A stretch of 64,000 nucleotides of DNA from Lutibacter flavus (GTDB lineage Bacteria; Bacteroidota; Bacteroidia; Flavobacteriales; Flavobacteriaceae): assembly GCF_900188355.1 (NCBI RefSeq), contig NZ_FZNX01000001.1, positions 1,266,003 to 1,330,002 of the forward strand. Direction: 5' to 3'. A model generated the notes under the pieces. That model ran no database searches. It was not told the DNA's origin and worked only from the letters and a program-made list of their open reading frames with translations. Position numbers and translations under genes: made by a program. This document shows, in pieces, positions 42,916 to 50,228 of this stretch. Within the stretch, counting starts at the first letter, position 1; each line of letters starts with the position of its first letter.

Positions 42916-43994
42916 TATAACTTAAATATTTTATATGATTGTTCTGTTCTTTTTATAACCTCCTCTGTTCTTTCCTCGTGTGTATCACTAATAAATAACT
43001 GTCCAAAATTATCATTATTTACTAAATTAATCAATTGTTCTACACGTAAGTCATCTAATTTATCAAAAATATCATCTAACAACAATATAGGCTTTACTTT
43101 AGCCTGCGATTTAATAAAATCGAATTGTGCCAGTTTTAAGGCAATTAAATAGGATTTTTGCTGACCTTGAGAACCAAATTTTTTAATTGGATACCCATCA
43201 ATTTCAAAAGTTAAATCATCCTTATGAATTCCTACACTTGTATATTGCAATATACGATCCCGTTCTAAATTCTGCTCAAATAATTGTATTATATTTTTAT
43301 CTTGAAGTTGTGATTTATATTCCACATTCACTGTTTCTTTACTATTAGATATAGATTCATACCTTTTTTTAAAAATAGGAATAAAGGAATTTAGGAATGC
43401 TGTTCTTTTTTCAAAAATTATAGTTCCATAACGTTCTAATTGCTCATCATAAACTTTTAAATTAATGGCGTCAAAAACTCTATTGGCAGCAAAATACTTT
43501 AATAATGAATTTCTTTGGGCTAAAACTTTATTATAATTTAAAATTGTTGTTAAATAACTTTTATCCGACTGTGATATTACACCATCTATAAACTTTCTTC
43601 TAGTATCACTCCCTTCAATTATTAAATCTCTATCTGCAGGCGAAATAATTACCAAAGGTAAATAACCAATATGGTCAGAAAATTTTTCATAAGCCTTCCC
43701 ATTTCGTTTTAAAACTTTCTTATTTCCCCGTTTTAAACTGCAAACAACCGTATCTATTTTCTCTTCAATACGATATTCTCCCTGAATCATAAAAAAGTCT
43801 TCGTGATGCCTAATATTTTGAACAGCTACCGGATTAAAATAACTTTTAGCAAAAGACAGATAATAAATCGCATCTAACACATTTGTTTTTCCAACTCCAT
43901 TATTACCAACAAAACAATTGATTTTATTCTCAAAATCAAATGTTTGTGATTCAAAATTCTTAAAATTTACCAGCGTAATTTTTTGTAAATGCAT
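42915..43994 (-). CDS. recF: DNA replication and repair protein RecF
   Basis: An SMC-like ATPase that helps load RecA at single-strand gaps. 359 residues. Walker A GNNGVGKT (30-37), the D-loop/signature region [20 protein letters not shown] and Walker [14 protein letters not shown] are all present, followed by [11 protein letters not shown]. No truncation. It is followed by the DciA-like gene with a one-base overlap and is divergent from the TPR gene. Confidence 0.95.
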   Translation of the reverse strand: MHLQKITLVNFKNFESQTFDFENKINCFVGNNGVGKTNVLDAIYYLSFAKSYFNPVAVQNIRHHEDFFMIQGEYRIEEKIDTVVCSLKRGNKKVLKRNGKAYEKFSDHIGYLPLVIISPADRDLIIEGSDTRRKFIDGVISQSDKSYLTTILNYNKVLAQRNSLLKYFAANRVFDAINLKVYDEQLERYGTIIFEKRTAFLNSFIPIFKKRYESISNSKETVNVEYKSQLQDKNIIQLFEQNLERDRILQYTSVGIHKDDLTFEIDGYPIKKFGSQGQQKSYLIALKLAQFDFIKSQAKVKPILLLDDIFDKLDDLRVEQLINLVNNDNFGQLFISDTHEERTEEVIKRTEQSYKIFKL

Positions 43995-44012
43995 CTATTT
44001 TTTATGAAAGTC

Positions 44013-44020
44013 CAAAATTA
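44013..44020 (-). promoter_or_regulatory. Candidate -7 element (TAATTTTG) of recF
   Basis: On the minus strand TAATTTTG matches TAnnTTTG and ends 18 bases before the recF ATG at 43994. The -33 side is unclear. Confidence 0.45.
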
Positions 44021-44077
44021 TTCAAAATAAATGGAAATTTAGACACAATTGCATTTTTACTTTCCAATTAAAAATTC

Positions 44078-44085
44078 TATTTTTG
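44078..44085 (+). promoter_or_regulatory. Candidate -7 element (TATTTTTG) of the TPR-ribH operon
   Basis: TATTTTTG ends 21 bases before the ATG at 44107. The nearest TTG (44049-44051) is 26 bases away, slightly too far for a good match. Confidence 0.5.
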
Positions 44086-44106
44086 CGCCTACAAATTTTA
44101 CAATAA

Positions 44107-44871
44107 ATGGCAACATATAAAAAGAGAGGTAATAAAGCAAATAAAGCTCAAAATTCTGTTGAGAGTCATTCTACTACAGCTGAAGTATTTAACACTTTAG
44201 ATGAAACGGCTTCAAAATCAGAACAGTTTGTAATTAAGCATCAAAAAACTATTTTTATTATTTTAGGATTAGTAGTTGCAAGTATTTTAGGTTATTTAGC
44301 GTATCAAAAATATGTAAAAGCTCCTAAAGAGAAAGTCGCGGCTGATGAATTAGCTTTTCCAAAAGCATATTTTGAAGATGCATTAAATAGTTCTGTAGCA
44401 ATAGATTCTTTATTAACATTAGGATTAAATGGTGCTGATGGAAAATATGGTTTTGTTGATATTGCAAAAGAATTTAGCGGAACCAAAGCTGGAAATTTAG
44501 CAAATTATTATGCTGGTATTTCTAACTTAAAATTGAAAAACTATAAAGAAGCGATTGATTATTTAGAAGATTTTTCTTCTGAAGATGAATTATTAGGTCC
44601 AACTGCAAAAGGTGCAATTGGAGATGCTTTTGCAGATATCAATCAACCTGAAGATGCTTTAGACTATTATTTAAAAGCAGCAAACTTAAGAGAAAACAAT
44701 TTTTCTACTCCGCTTTTTTTATTTAAAGCAGCAAATACAGCAATGGATTTAGAAAAGTTTGATAAAGCATTAGATCTTTTTAAAAGAATTAAAAAAGAAT
44801 TTCCAGATGCTCCAGAAGCAAAAAATATAGATATCTATATCAATAAAGCAACATTTGCATCAAAAAACTAA
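44107..44871 (+). CDS. Membrane-anchored tetratricopeptide repeat protein
   Basis: A 254-residue protein with a basic N-terminus, one membrane helix at about 45-65 (TIFIILGLVVASILGYLAYQ) and a C-terminal part made of TPR-like helices: AGNLANYYAGISNLKLKNYK, LGPTAKGAIGDAFADINQPE, TPLFLFKAANTAMDLEKFDK. The topology resembles YfgM-type proteins, which are periplasmic chaperone partners, but orthology is not certain. Only 6 bases separate it from ribH, so both share the upstream promoter. Confidence 0.85.
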   Translation: MATYKKRGNKANKAQNSVESHSTTAEVFNTLDETASKSEQFVIKHQKTIFIILGLVVASILGYLAYQKYVKAPKEKVAADELAFPKAYFEDALNSSVAIDSLLTLGLNGADGKYGFVDIAKEFSGTKAGNLANYYAGISNLKLKNYKEAIDYLEDFSSEDELLGPTAKGAIGDAFADINQPEDALDYYLKAANLRENNFSTPLFLFKAANTAMDLEKFDKALDLFKRIKKEFPDAPEAKNIDIYINKATFASKN

Positions 44872-44877
44872 GCTGTA

Positions 44878-45357
44878 ATGGCAACAACTAATTTATCTAA
44901 TTACGATAAAGCCACAATCCCAAACGCGAAGAAATTTCGGTTTGGGATTGTTGTTTCTGAATGGAATCCTGATATCACAGAAAACTTATATTTAGGCGCA
45001 AAAGAAGCTTTTTTAGAAAACGGAGCAACTGAAGAAAATATAATTAAATGGGACGTTCCAGGTAGTTTTGAACTTATTTACGGTTGTAAAAAAATGATTG
45101 AAACTCAAAAATTAGATGCTATTATTGCAATTGGAAATGTGATTCAGGGAGAAACAAAACATTTCGATTTTGTTTGTGATGGCGTTACTCAAGGAATAAA
45201 AGATTTAAACATTAAATTTGATGTTCCAATTATTTTTTGTGTTTTAACAGATAACACAAAACAACAATCAATAGACCGTTCAGGCGGAAAGCACGGTAAC
45301 AAAGGCATTGAGAGTGCTATCGCCGCTATAAAAATGGCAGCTTTAAGAGAGTTTTAA
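44878..45357 (+). CDS. ribH: 6,7-dimethyl-8-ribityllumazine synthase
   Basis: Penultimate step of riboflavin biosynthesis, joining the 3,4-dihydroxybutanone phosphate and the ribitylamino-uracil. 159 residues. Signature elements are VVSEWNPDITENLYLGAKEA, WDVPGSFELIYGCK, AIGNVIQGETKHFDFVCDG with the catalytic histidine, and FCVLTDNTKQQSIDRSGGK. It is the second gene after the TPR protein. No FMN riboswitch was seen upstream. Confidence 0.96.
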   Translation: MATTNLSNYDKATIPNAKKFRFGIVVSEWNPDITENLYLGAKEAFLENGATEENIIKWDVPGSFELIYGCKKMIETQKLDAIIAIGNVIQGETKHFDFVCDGVTQGIKDLNIKFDVPIIFCVLTDNTKQQSIDRSGGKHGNKGIESAIAAIKMAALREF

Positions 45358-45378
45358 CACCCTACTTTTTTAAAAAAC

Positions 45379-45409
45379 TTGACCACAACTTTATAATTCA
45401 GTATTTTTG
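45379..45409 (+). promoter_or_regulatory. Bacteroidota promoter of the small membrane protein-mutL operon
   Basis: TTG (45379-45381), 20 bases, TATTTTTG (45402-45409), a full consensus match, 38 bases before the ATG at 45448. Confidence 0.72.
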
Positions 45410-45447
45410 AGGATTACTGTATAATCTATTTTTATTTTTGATAATTT

Positions 45448-45732
45448 ATGGGAATCTTAAAGAGACGTACTAATAAAAAATTTGACTATCAACCAAGATA
45501 TTATAAAGGTGAAGGAAACCCTTATAAAATTGGTCATAAATTTGATGAATTTAGAACTACTGTTGGGGATAACAAAGGAATTAAAGATAAATTTAAGTCG
45601 GCTTATGAAGAATTAAATAGTAAAGAAAAGAAAGGCAGTAATAAATTACTCCTAATTATTATTGCTATTTTAGTTTTCATTTTTTTATATATAATCGATT
45701 TCGATTTAACAATTTTCAAGAAACCATTTTAG
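45448..45732 (+). CDS. Small single-pass membrane protein between ribH and mutL
   Basis: A 94-residue protein. Its basic, aromatic N-terminal part (RRTNKKFDYQPRYYKGEGNP, then KIGHKFDEFRTTVG) precedes one membrane helix near the C-terminus (about 70-88, LLLIIIAILVFIFLYIIDF). In flavobacterial genomes proteins at this position are often labelled 'riboflavin synthase subunit beta', apparently from the ribH neighbourhood; the sequence has nothing of riboflavin synthase. It has its own promoter and its stop abuts the mutL ATG, so coupling with mutL is likely. Function unknown. Confidence 0.75.
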   Translation: MGILKRRTNKKFDYQPRYYKGEGNPYKIGHKFDEFRTTVGDNKGIKDKFKSAYEELNSKEKKGSNKLLLIIIAILVFIFLYIIDFDLTIFKKPF

Positions 45733-47550
45733 ATGTCAGACATCATTCAGCTTTTACCTGATCACGTTGCTAATCAAATTGCAGCTGGTGAAGTCGTTCA
45801 ACGACCTGCATCTGTTGTAAAGGAATTATTAGAAAACGCGATAGATGCTGGAGCAACAAATATTAAACTAATTATTAAAGAAGCTGGTAAAATTTTAATT
45901 CAGGTAATTGATAACGGTAAAGGAATGAGCCAAACCGATGCCAGATTAAGCTTTGAACGCCACGCAACTTCAAAAATAAAAAAGGCAGAAGACTTATTTA
46001 ATTTACATACCAAAGGTTTTAGAGGTGAAGCGTTGGCATCAATTGCTGCAATTGCTCATGTAGATTTAAAAACCAAACAAGAAGAAAGCGATTTAGGTAC
46101 ACTTATTAAAATTGAAGGAAGTAAATTAGTGAGTCACGATCGAATTTCAACTTCAACTGGTACATCTGTAGCTGTTAAAAATTTATTTTATAATATTCCT
46201 GCTCGCAGAAATTTTTTAAAATCAAACACTATAGAAACGCGTCATATTGTTAACGAATTTCAACGTGTTGCATTGGCACATGCATCAATTTCATTTTCGT
46301 TTTACCACAATGAAAACGAAGTATACAATCTAACCTCCAGTAACTTACGCCAAAGAATTGTAGCAATTCTAGGAAAAAAAACGAATGAAAAATTAGTTCC
46401 TATTAATGAAATAACTGATGTTGTAGAAATTAATGGTTTCGTAACTAAACCTGAATTCGCAAAGAAAAAAAGAGGGGAACAATTCTTTTTTGTAAATGAT
46501 CGTTTTATTAAAAATGCTTATTTAAATCATGCGGTTACAAGTGCATTCGAAAGTTTACTTTCTGGTGGATATCACCCAACCTATTTTTTATATTTAACTG
46601 TACCAACTAAAAGTATTGATATAAATATTCACCCTACAAAAACTGAAATTAAATTTGAAGATGAAAAAACGTTATATGCAATTTTACGTTCAACAATAAA
46701 ACATAGTTTAGGTCAATACAATGTTGCTCCGGTCTTAGATTTTGAGCGTAGTAATTCTTTTGATACTCCGTATGCGTTTAAGAATAAAAGTTCGGCAACA
46801 CCAAGAGTAAATGTTGACCCTAATTTTAATCCTTTTAAATCAGAAGCAGAAAAAACTGTAAATACTCCTTACAAACGCGAAACACAATCGCAATGGGAAA
46901 GTTTATATACAGGTTTAGATATACAAAATATAGAAGTTGAATCAGAAACCGTAAATACCTCTTTATTTTCAGATGAAAAACCAAATAGCAAAACCTATCA
47001 AATTCATAATAAATATATTGTAAGCAGTATTAAATCTGGTATTGTATATATCAATCAGCATTTAGCACATCAACGTATTTTATATGAAGAATTTTTAGAA
47101 AATATTACCGTTAAAGAAGCAATGAGCCAACAATTGTTGTTTCCTTTAGAAATTTCTTTTAGTAAATCTGATATCACTTTAATAAAAGAAATTAAAGAAG
47201 ATTTAGAAAGTGTTGGGTTTTTATTTGGCGATATATTAGATGATACAATTATAGTAAAAGGAATACCAGTAAATATTTCTGAAAGTCAAATTACTATTAT
47301 TATAGAGCAATTATTAGAGGATATTAAAAATGATGTTCCAGATACGAGTTTTAGTCAGCTTGATATTATGTCAAAAAGTTTAGCAAAAAGTTTAGCCATA
47401 AAAACAGGAAGTAAATTAAATTTGAAAGAACAAGAAGAAATGGTAAACAAACTATTTTCTTGTAAACAACCAGATTTATCTCCATTTGGAAAAATTACAT
47501 TTGTAACAATAAATATTGATGAAATTGATAAAAAGTTTAACAACTATTAA
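45733..47550 (+). CDS. mutL: DNA mismatch repair protein MutL
   Basis: A 605-residue GHKL ATPase coordinating mismatch repair. N-terminal motifs are LPDHVANQIAAGEVVQRPA, ELLENAIDAGA, DNGKGM, HATSKI and FRGEALASIAAI. The C-terminal dimerisation domain begins near 420. Here the endonuclease motif DQHA-x2-E-x4-E reads NQHLAHQRILYEE (Asn441), lacking the first Asp and the first Glu, and the later CPHGRP-type motif reads LSPFGK. Nicking activity may therefore be absent or altered. The gene follows the small membrane protein directly and precedes two rhomboids. Confidence 0.95.
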   Translation: MSDIIQLLPDHVANQIAAGEVVQRPASVVKELLENAIDAGATNIKLIIKEAGKILIQVIDNGKGMSQTDARLSFERHATSKIKKAEDLFNLHTKGFRGEALASIAAIAHVDLKTKQEESDLGTLIKIEGSKLVSHDRISTSTGTSVAVKNLFYNIPARRNFLKSNTIETRHIVNEFQRVALAHASISFSFYHNENEVYNLTSSNLRQRIVAILGKKTNEKLVPINEITDVVEINGFVTKPEFAKKKRGEQFFFVNDRFIKNAYLNHAVTSAFESLLSGGYHPTYFLYLTVPTKSIDINIHPTKTEIKFEDEKTLYAILRSTIKHSLGQYNVAPVLDFERSNSFDTPYAFKNKSSATPRVNVDPNFNPFKSEAEKTVNTPYKRETQSQWESLYTGLDIQNIEVESETVNTSLFSDEKPNSKTYQIHNKYIVSSIKSGIVYINQHLAHQRILYEEFLENITVKEAMSQQLLFPLEISFSKSDITLIKEIKEDLESVGFLFGDILDDTIIVKGIPVNISESQITIIIEQLLEDIKNDVPDTSFSQLDIMSKSLAKSLAIKTGSKLNLKEQEEMVNKLFSCKQPDLSPFGKITFVTINIDEIDKKFNNY

Positions 47551-47569
47551 TTGATAACTAGTTGAAATT

Positions 47570-48304
47570 ATGGGAAGAATTACAGAAGCTGTTAAGCATC
47601 TTATTATAATAAATGTTATATTATTTATAGCACCACAACTTATTCAAGGGTTTGATTTGCAAAGTATGTTTGCACTCTATTTCCCTGAAAATGAAAAATT
47701 TGGATTTTGGCAATTTGCTACACATATGTTTATGCATGGCGGGTTTTCACATATATTATTCAATATGTATGGCTTATGGGCTTTTGGAACTCCATTAGAA
47801 CAAATGTGGGGAAGAAATAAATTTATTTTCTTCTATCTTTCTGCTGGTTTAGGTGCAGGAGTAATTTACACATTGGTAAATTATTACCAGTTTAATAATA
47901 TATACGACCAACTTATAAATATTGGATTGTCAAGTACCGATATTCAAAATATATTAACCACCGGTAGTTATAACAATACAATTTTAGAAACTATTTCCGA
48001 AGCTAAATTAAATGAGTTTTATGCAACTTACCATACACCCGCCGTTGGAGCCTCAGGTGCCATTTATGGAATTTTAGTAGCTTTTGGTCTATCTTTCCCT
48101 AATGCTAAATTAGCATTGATATTTTTCCCTGTTCCAATTGCAGCAAAATACTTTATTCCTGCTATAATTTTAGGAGATTTATTCTTTGGAATGACAAAAT
48201 ATTCCATAGGAAATGTTGCCCATTTTGCCCATGTTGGTGGAGCATTAATCGGATTTTTAATTGCCTGGTATTGGAAACAAAACCAATTTAAACGCTGGAA
48301 CTAA
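47570..48304 (+). CDS. Rhomboid family intramembrane serine protease (first of tandem pair)
   Basis: A 244-residue membrane protease with six helices. The catalytic dyad is Ser162 in GASGAIYG and His221 in FAHVGGALIG. The HMFMHGGFSHILFNMYGLWAFG stretch supplies the conserved His and Asn of the oxyanion region. An unusual soluble insert of about 45 residues (YDQLINIGLSSTDIQ to EFYATYHTP) sits before the catalytic serine. It starts 19 bases after mutL and is followed after one base by a second rhomboid. Confidence 0.92.
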   Translation: MGRITEAVKHLIIINVILFIAPQLIQGFDLQSMFALYFPENEKFGFWQFATHMFMHGGFSHILFNMYGLWAFGTPLEQMWGRNKFIFFYLSAGLGAGVIYTLVNYYQFNNIYDQLINIGLSSTDIQNILTTGSYNNTILETISEAKLNEFYATYHTPAVGASGAIYGILVAFGLSFPNAKLALIFFPVPIAAKYFIPAIILGDLFFGMTKYSIGNVAHFAHVGGALIGFLIAWYWKQNQFKRWN

Positions 48305-48305
48305 A

Positions 48306-49139
48306 GTGAATATAATTAACGACATAAAACAAGCTTGGTACAAAGCAAACATCGTTGAAAAAATAATATATGTAAATGTATTTTTATTTTTGATAACTGT
48401 ATTATTCAGTAGATTTATTATTGAATATCTTGCTTTACCAGCTACAATCGACAGTTTTATATTTAAACCTTGGACACTTATAACCTACGCATTTATTCAT
48501 GAACGACTATTTCATGTATTATCAAATCTATTAATCCTTTATTATATTGGCAATCTCTTTTTAAATTTTTATTCTAAAAAGCAATTTTTAAACTTTTATT
48601 TTTTAGGTGCTCTTGTTGGAGGTGTTGTATTTTTAAGTTATAATTATTTTGCTAGTAAAAATGGAGCTCCTTTAGGCGGAGCTTCCGCAGCAGTTACAAC
48701 AATTTTTGTTGCATTAGCCACCAAAATTCCTCGTTATTCTTTACAATTACGGTTTATTGGAAGTGTAGAATTATGGGTAATGGCCGCAATTTGGGTAGCG
48801 TTAAGTATTTTACAATTAGCAAATCCAGACAATGGAGGCGCAATTGCTCATATTAGTGGTGCTGCTTTTGGATATCTTTATTCTAAACAATTAGATAAAG
48901 GAAATGATATTGGAAAATGGTTTGAGTCTATTATAAATTTCTTTACTAATTTAGTCCAGCCAAAAAAGAGTTCACCTTTAAAAACTGTTCACAAATCTAA
49001 AAGCAGATCCTCAAAAGATGAAGTAACCAAAACCAAGCAACGAAAAATTGATGAAATTTTAGATAAAATAAGTAAATCAGGGTACGAAAGTTTAACGCAA
49101 GAAGAAAAGGATTTTTTATTTAGGGCCGGGAAAAAGTAA
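48306..49139 (+). CDS. Rhomboid family intramembrane protease with C-terminal basic tail (second of pair)
   Basis: The GTG at 48306 follows the previous stop by one base and gives about 277 residues; the ATG at 48261 inside the preceding gene is less likely. The dyad is Ser127 in GGASAAVT and His182 in AHISGAAFG. The membrane region (about 25-200) is followed by a cytoplasmic tail rich in Lys and Ser that ends with a helix ending DKISKSGYESLTQEEKDFLF, a short motif I have seen at the ends of Bacteroidota rhomboids. It is followed after 3 bases by the endonuclease-fold gene. Confidence 0.9.
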   Translation: MNIINDIKQAWYKANIVEKIIYVNVFLFLITVLFSRFIIEYLALPATIDSFIFKPWTLITYAFIHERLFHVLSNLLILYYIGNLFLNFYSKKQFLNFYFLGALVGGVVFLSYNYFASKNGAPLGGASAAVTTIFVALATKIPRYSLQLRFIGSVELWVMAAIWVALSILQLANPDNGGAIAHISGAAFGYLYSKQLDKGNDIGKWFESIINFFTNLVQPKKSSPLKTVHKSKSRSSKDEVTKTKQRKIDEILDKISKSGYESLTQEEKDFLFRAGKK

Positions 49140-49142
49140 CAG

Positions 49143-50162
49143 ATGCAGAAATTATCATTAGTAGATAAATTATTATTTATAGTCAATTCATTATTGGCTA
49201 CTATGCTGCTTATTTCATTTTTAAGCTATTATATTTCACCTAACACTTTTTCATTTATATCATTTATAAGTTTATCTATTCCTTTCCTAATTATTCTTAA
49301 TTTACTTTTTATAATTTATTGGATTCTAAAATTAAAGAAACAGTTTTTACTTTCTACAATCATACTACTAATTGGTTTTCAATTTATTACAAAATTTTAC
49401 AGTTTTTCTGAAAAAAAAGTATTGCTAACTAATGATCTAAAAGTTATGAGTTATAATGTGCGAATGTTTAACTTGTATAATTGGATAGATGAGAAAAATG
49501 TAGATCAAAAAATATATGACTTTATTAAAGAAAAATCTCCAGACATTTTATGTATTCAAGAGTTTCATCCTTCAAAAGAGCTTGATATAAAATATCCGTA
49601 TCAATATGTAAAAATTAGAACCAACCATAATAATTTTGGACACGCTATTTTTTCAAAATACAAAATAATTAAATCTGGGTCATTAGATTTTTCAAATAGT
49701 AGTAACAATGCAATTTTTGCCGATATTGTTAAAGATAAAGATACAATTAGAGTATATAATGTTCACTTAGAATCACTTAAAATTAATCCTAAAGAGGAAA
49801 CATTAACACAAGAAAATTCTGAAAAACTAAGAATAAGAGTGGAAAAAGCCTTTAAAAAACAAACCAATCAGGCAGATTTAATTTTACTACATCAAGAAAA
49901 AGCAACCTATAAATCCATTATTTGTGGAGATTTTAATAACAATGCTTTTTCCTGGGTGTACAATACATTAAAAACTAATAAAAACGATGCATTTGAAGTT
50001 GCCGGAAAAGGATTTGGAAAATCTTTTGATTATCATTTTCCATTTAGAATCGATTTTATATTAACAGATAAAAAGTTTGAAGTAAATAACTTTAAAACTT
50101 ACGATGTAAAATATTCCGATCATTATCCAATAATGGCGCGTATCAATTTTAATACAAACTGA
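49143..50162 (+). CDS. Endonuclease/exonuclease/phosphatase family protein, membrane-anchored
   Basis: A 339-residue protein with two to three N-terminal helices (about 5-85), then an EEP-fold hydrolase domain (about 98-339). Motifs: MSYNVRMFN, LCIQEFH with the metal-binding Glu, YNVHLES, CGDFNNN with the catalytic Asp/Asn pair, FRIDFILTD, and the final SDHYPIMA catalytic Asp-His. The domain should face the periplasm or cytoplasm depending on topology. Members hydrolyse phosphodiesters in nucleic acids or lipids, so the substrate is open. It follows the rhomboids with 3-base spacing. Confidence 0.88.
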   Translation: MQKLSLVDKLLFIVNSLLATMLLISFLSYYISPNTFSFISFISLSIPFLIILNLLFIIYWILKLKKQFLLSTIILLIGFQFITKFYSFSEKKVLLTNDLKVMSYNVRMFNLYNWIDEKNVDQKIYDFIKEKSPDILCIQEFHPSKELDIKYPYQYVKIRTNHNNFGHAIFSKYKIIKSGSLDFSNSSNNAIFADIVKDKDTIRVYNVHLESLKINPKEETLTQENSEKLRIRVEKAFKKQTNQADLILLHQEKATYKSIICGDFNNNAFSWVYNTLKTNKNDAFEVAGKGFGKSFDYHFPFRIDFILTDKKFEVNNFKTYDVKYSDHYPIMARINFNTN

Positions 50163-50228
50163 TAAACATCAGGTAAAAAAACCTTTAAATATCTAACTTT
50201 ACTTTGTTTAATAATTAACTCCATAATA

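Noticed and set aside
45358-45447. Possible FMN riboswitch near ribH
   Set aside because: The gap is only 90 bases, lies after ribH and is explained by a promoter; no conserved FMN-aptamer segments were seen.
48261-48305. ATG start of the second rhomboid inside the first
   Set aside because: The added 15 residues (MPGIGNKTNLNAGTK) are read from the previous gene in another frame; the GTG one base after the stop is more natural.
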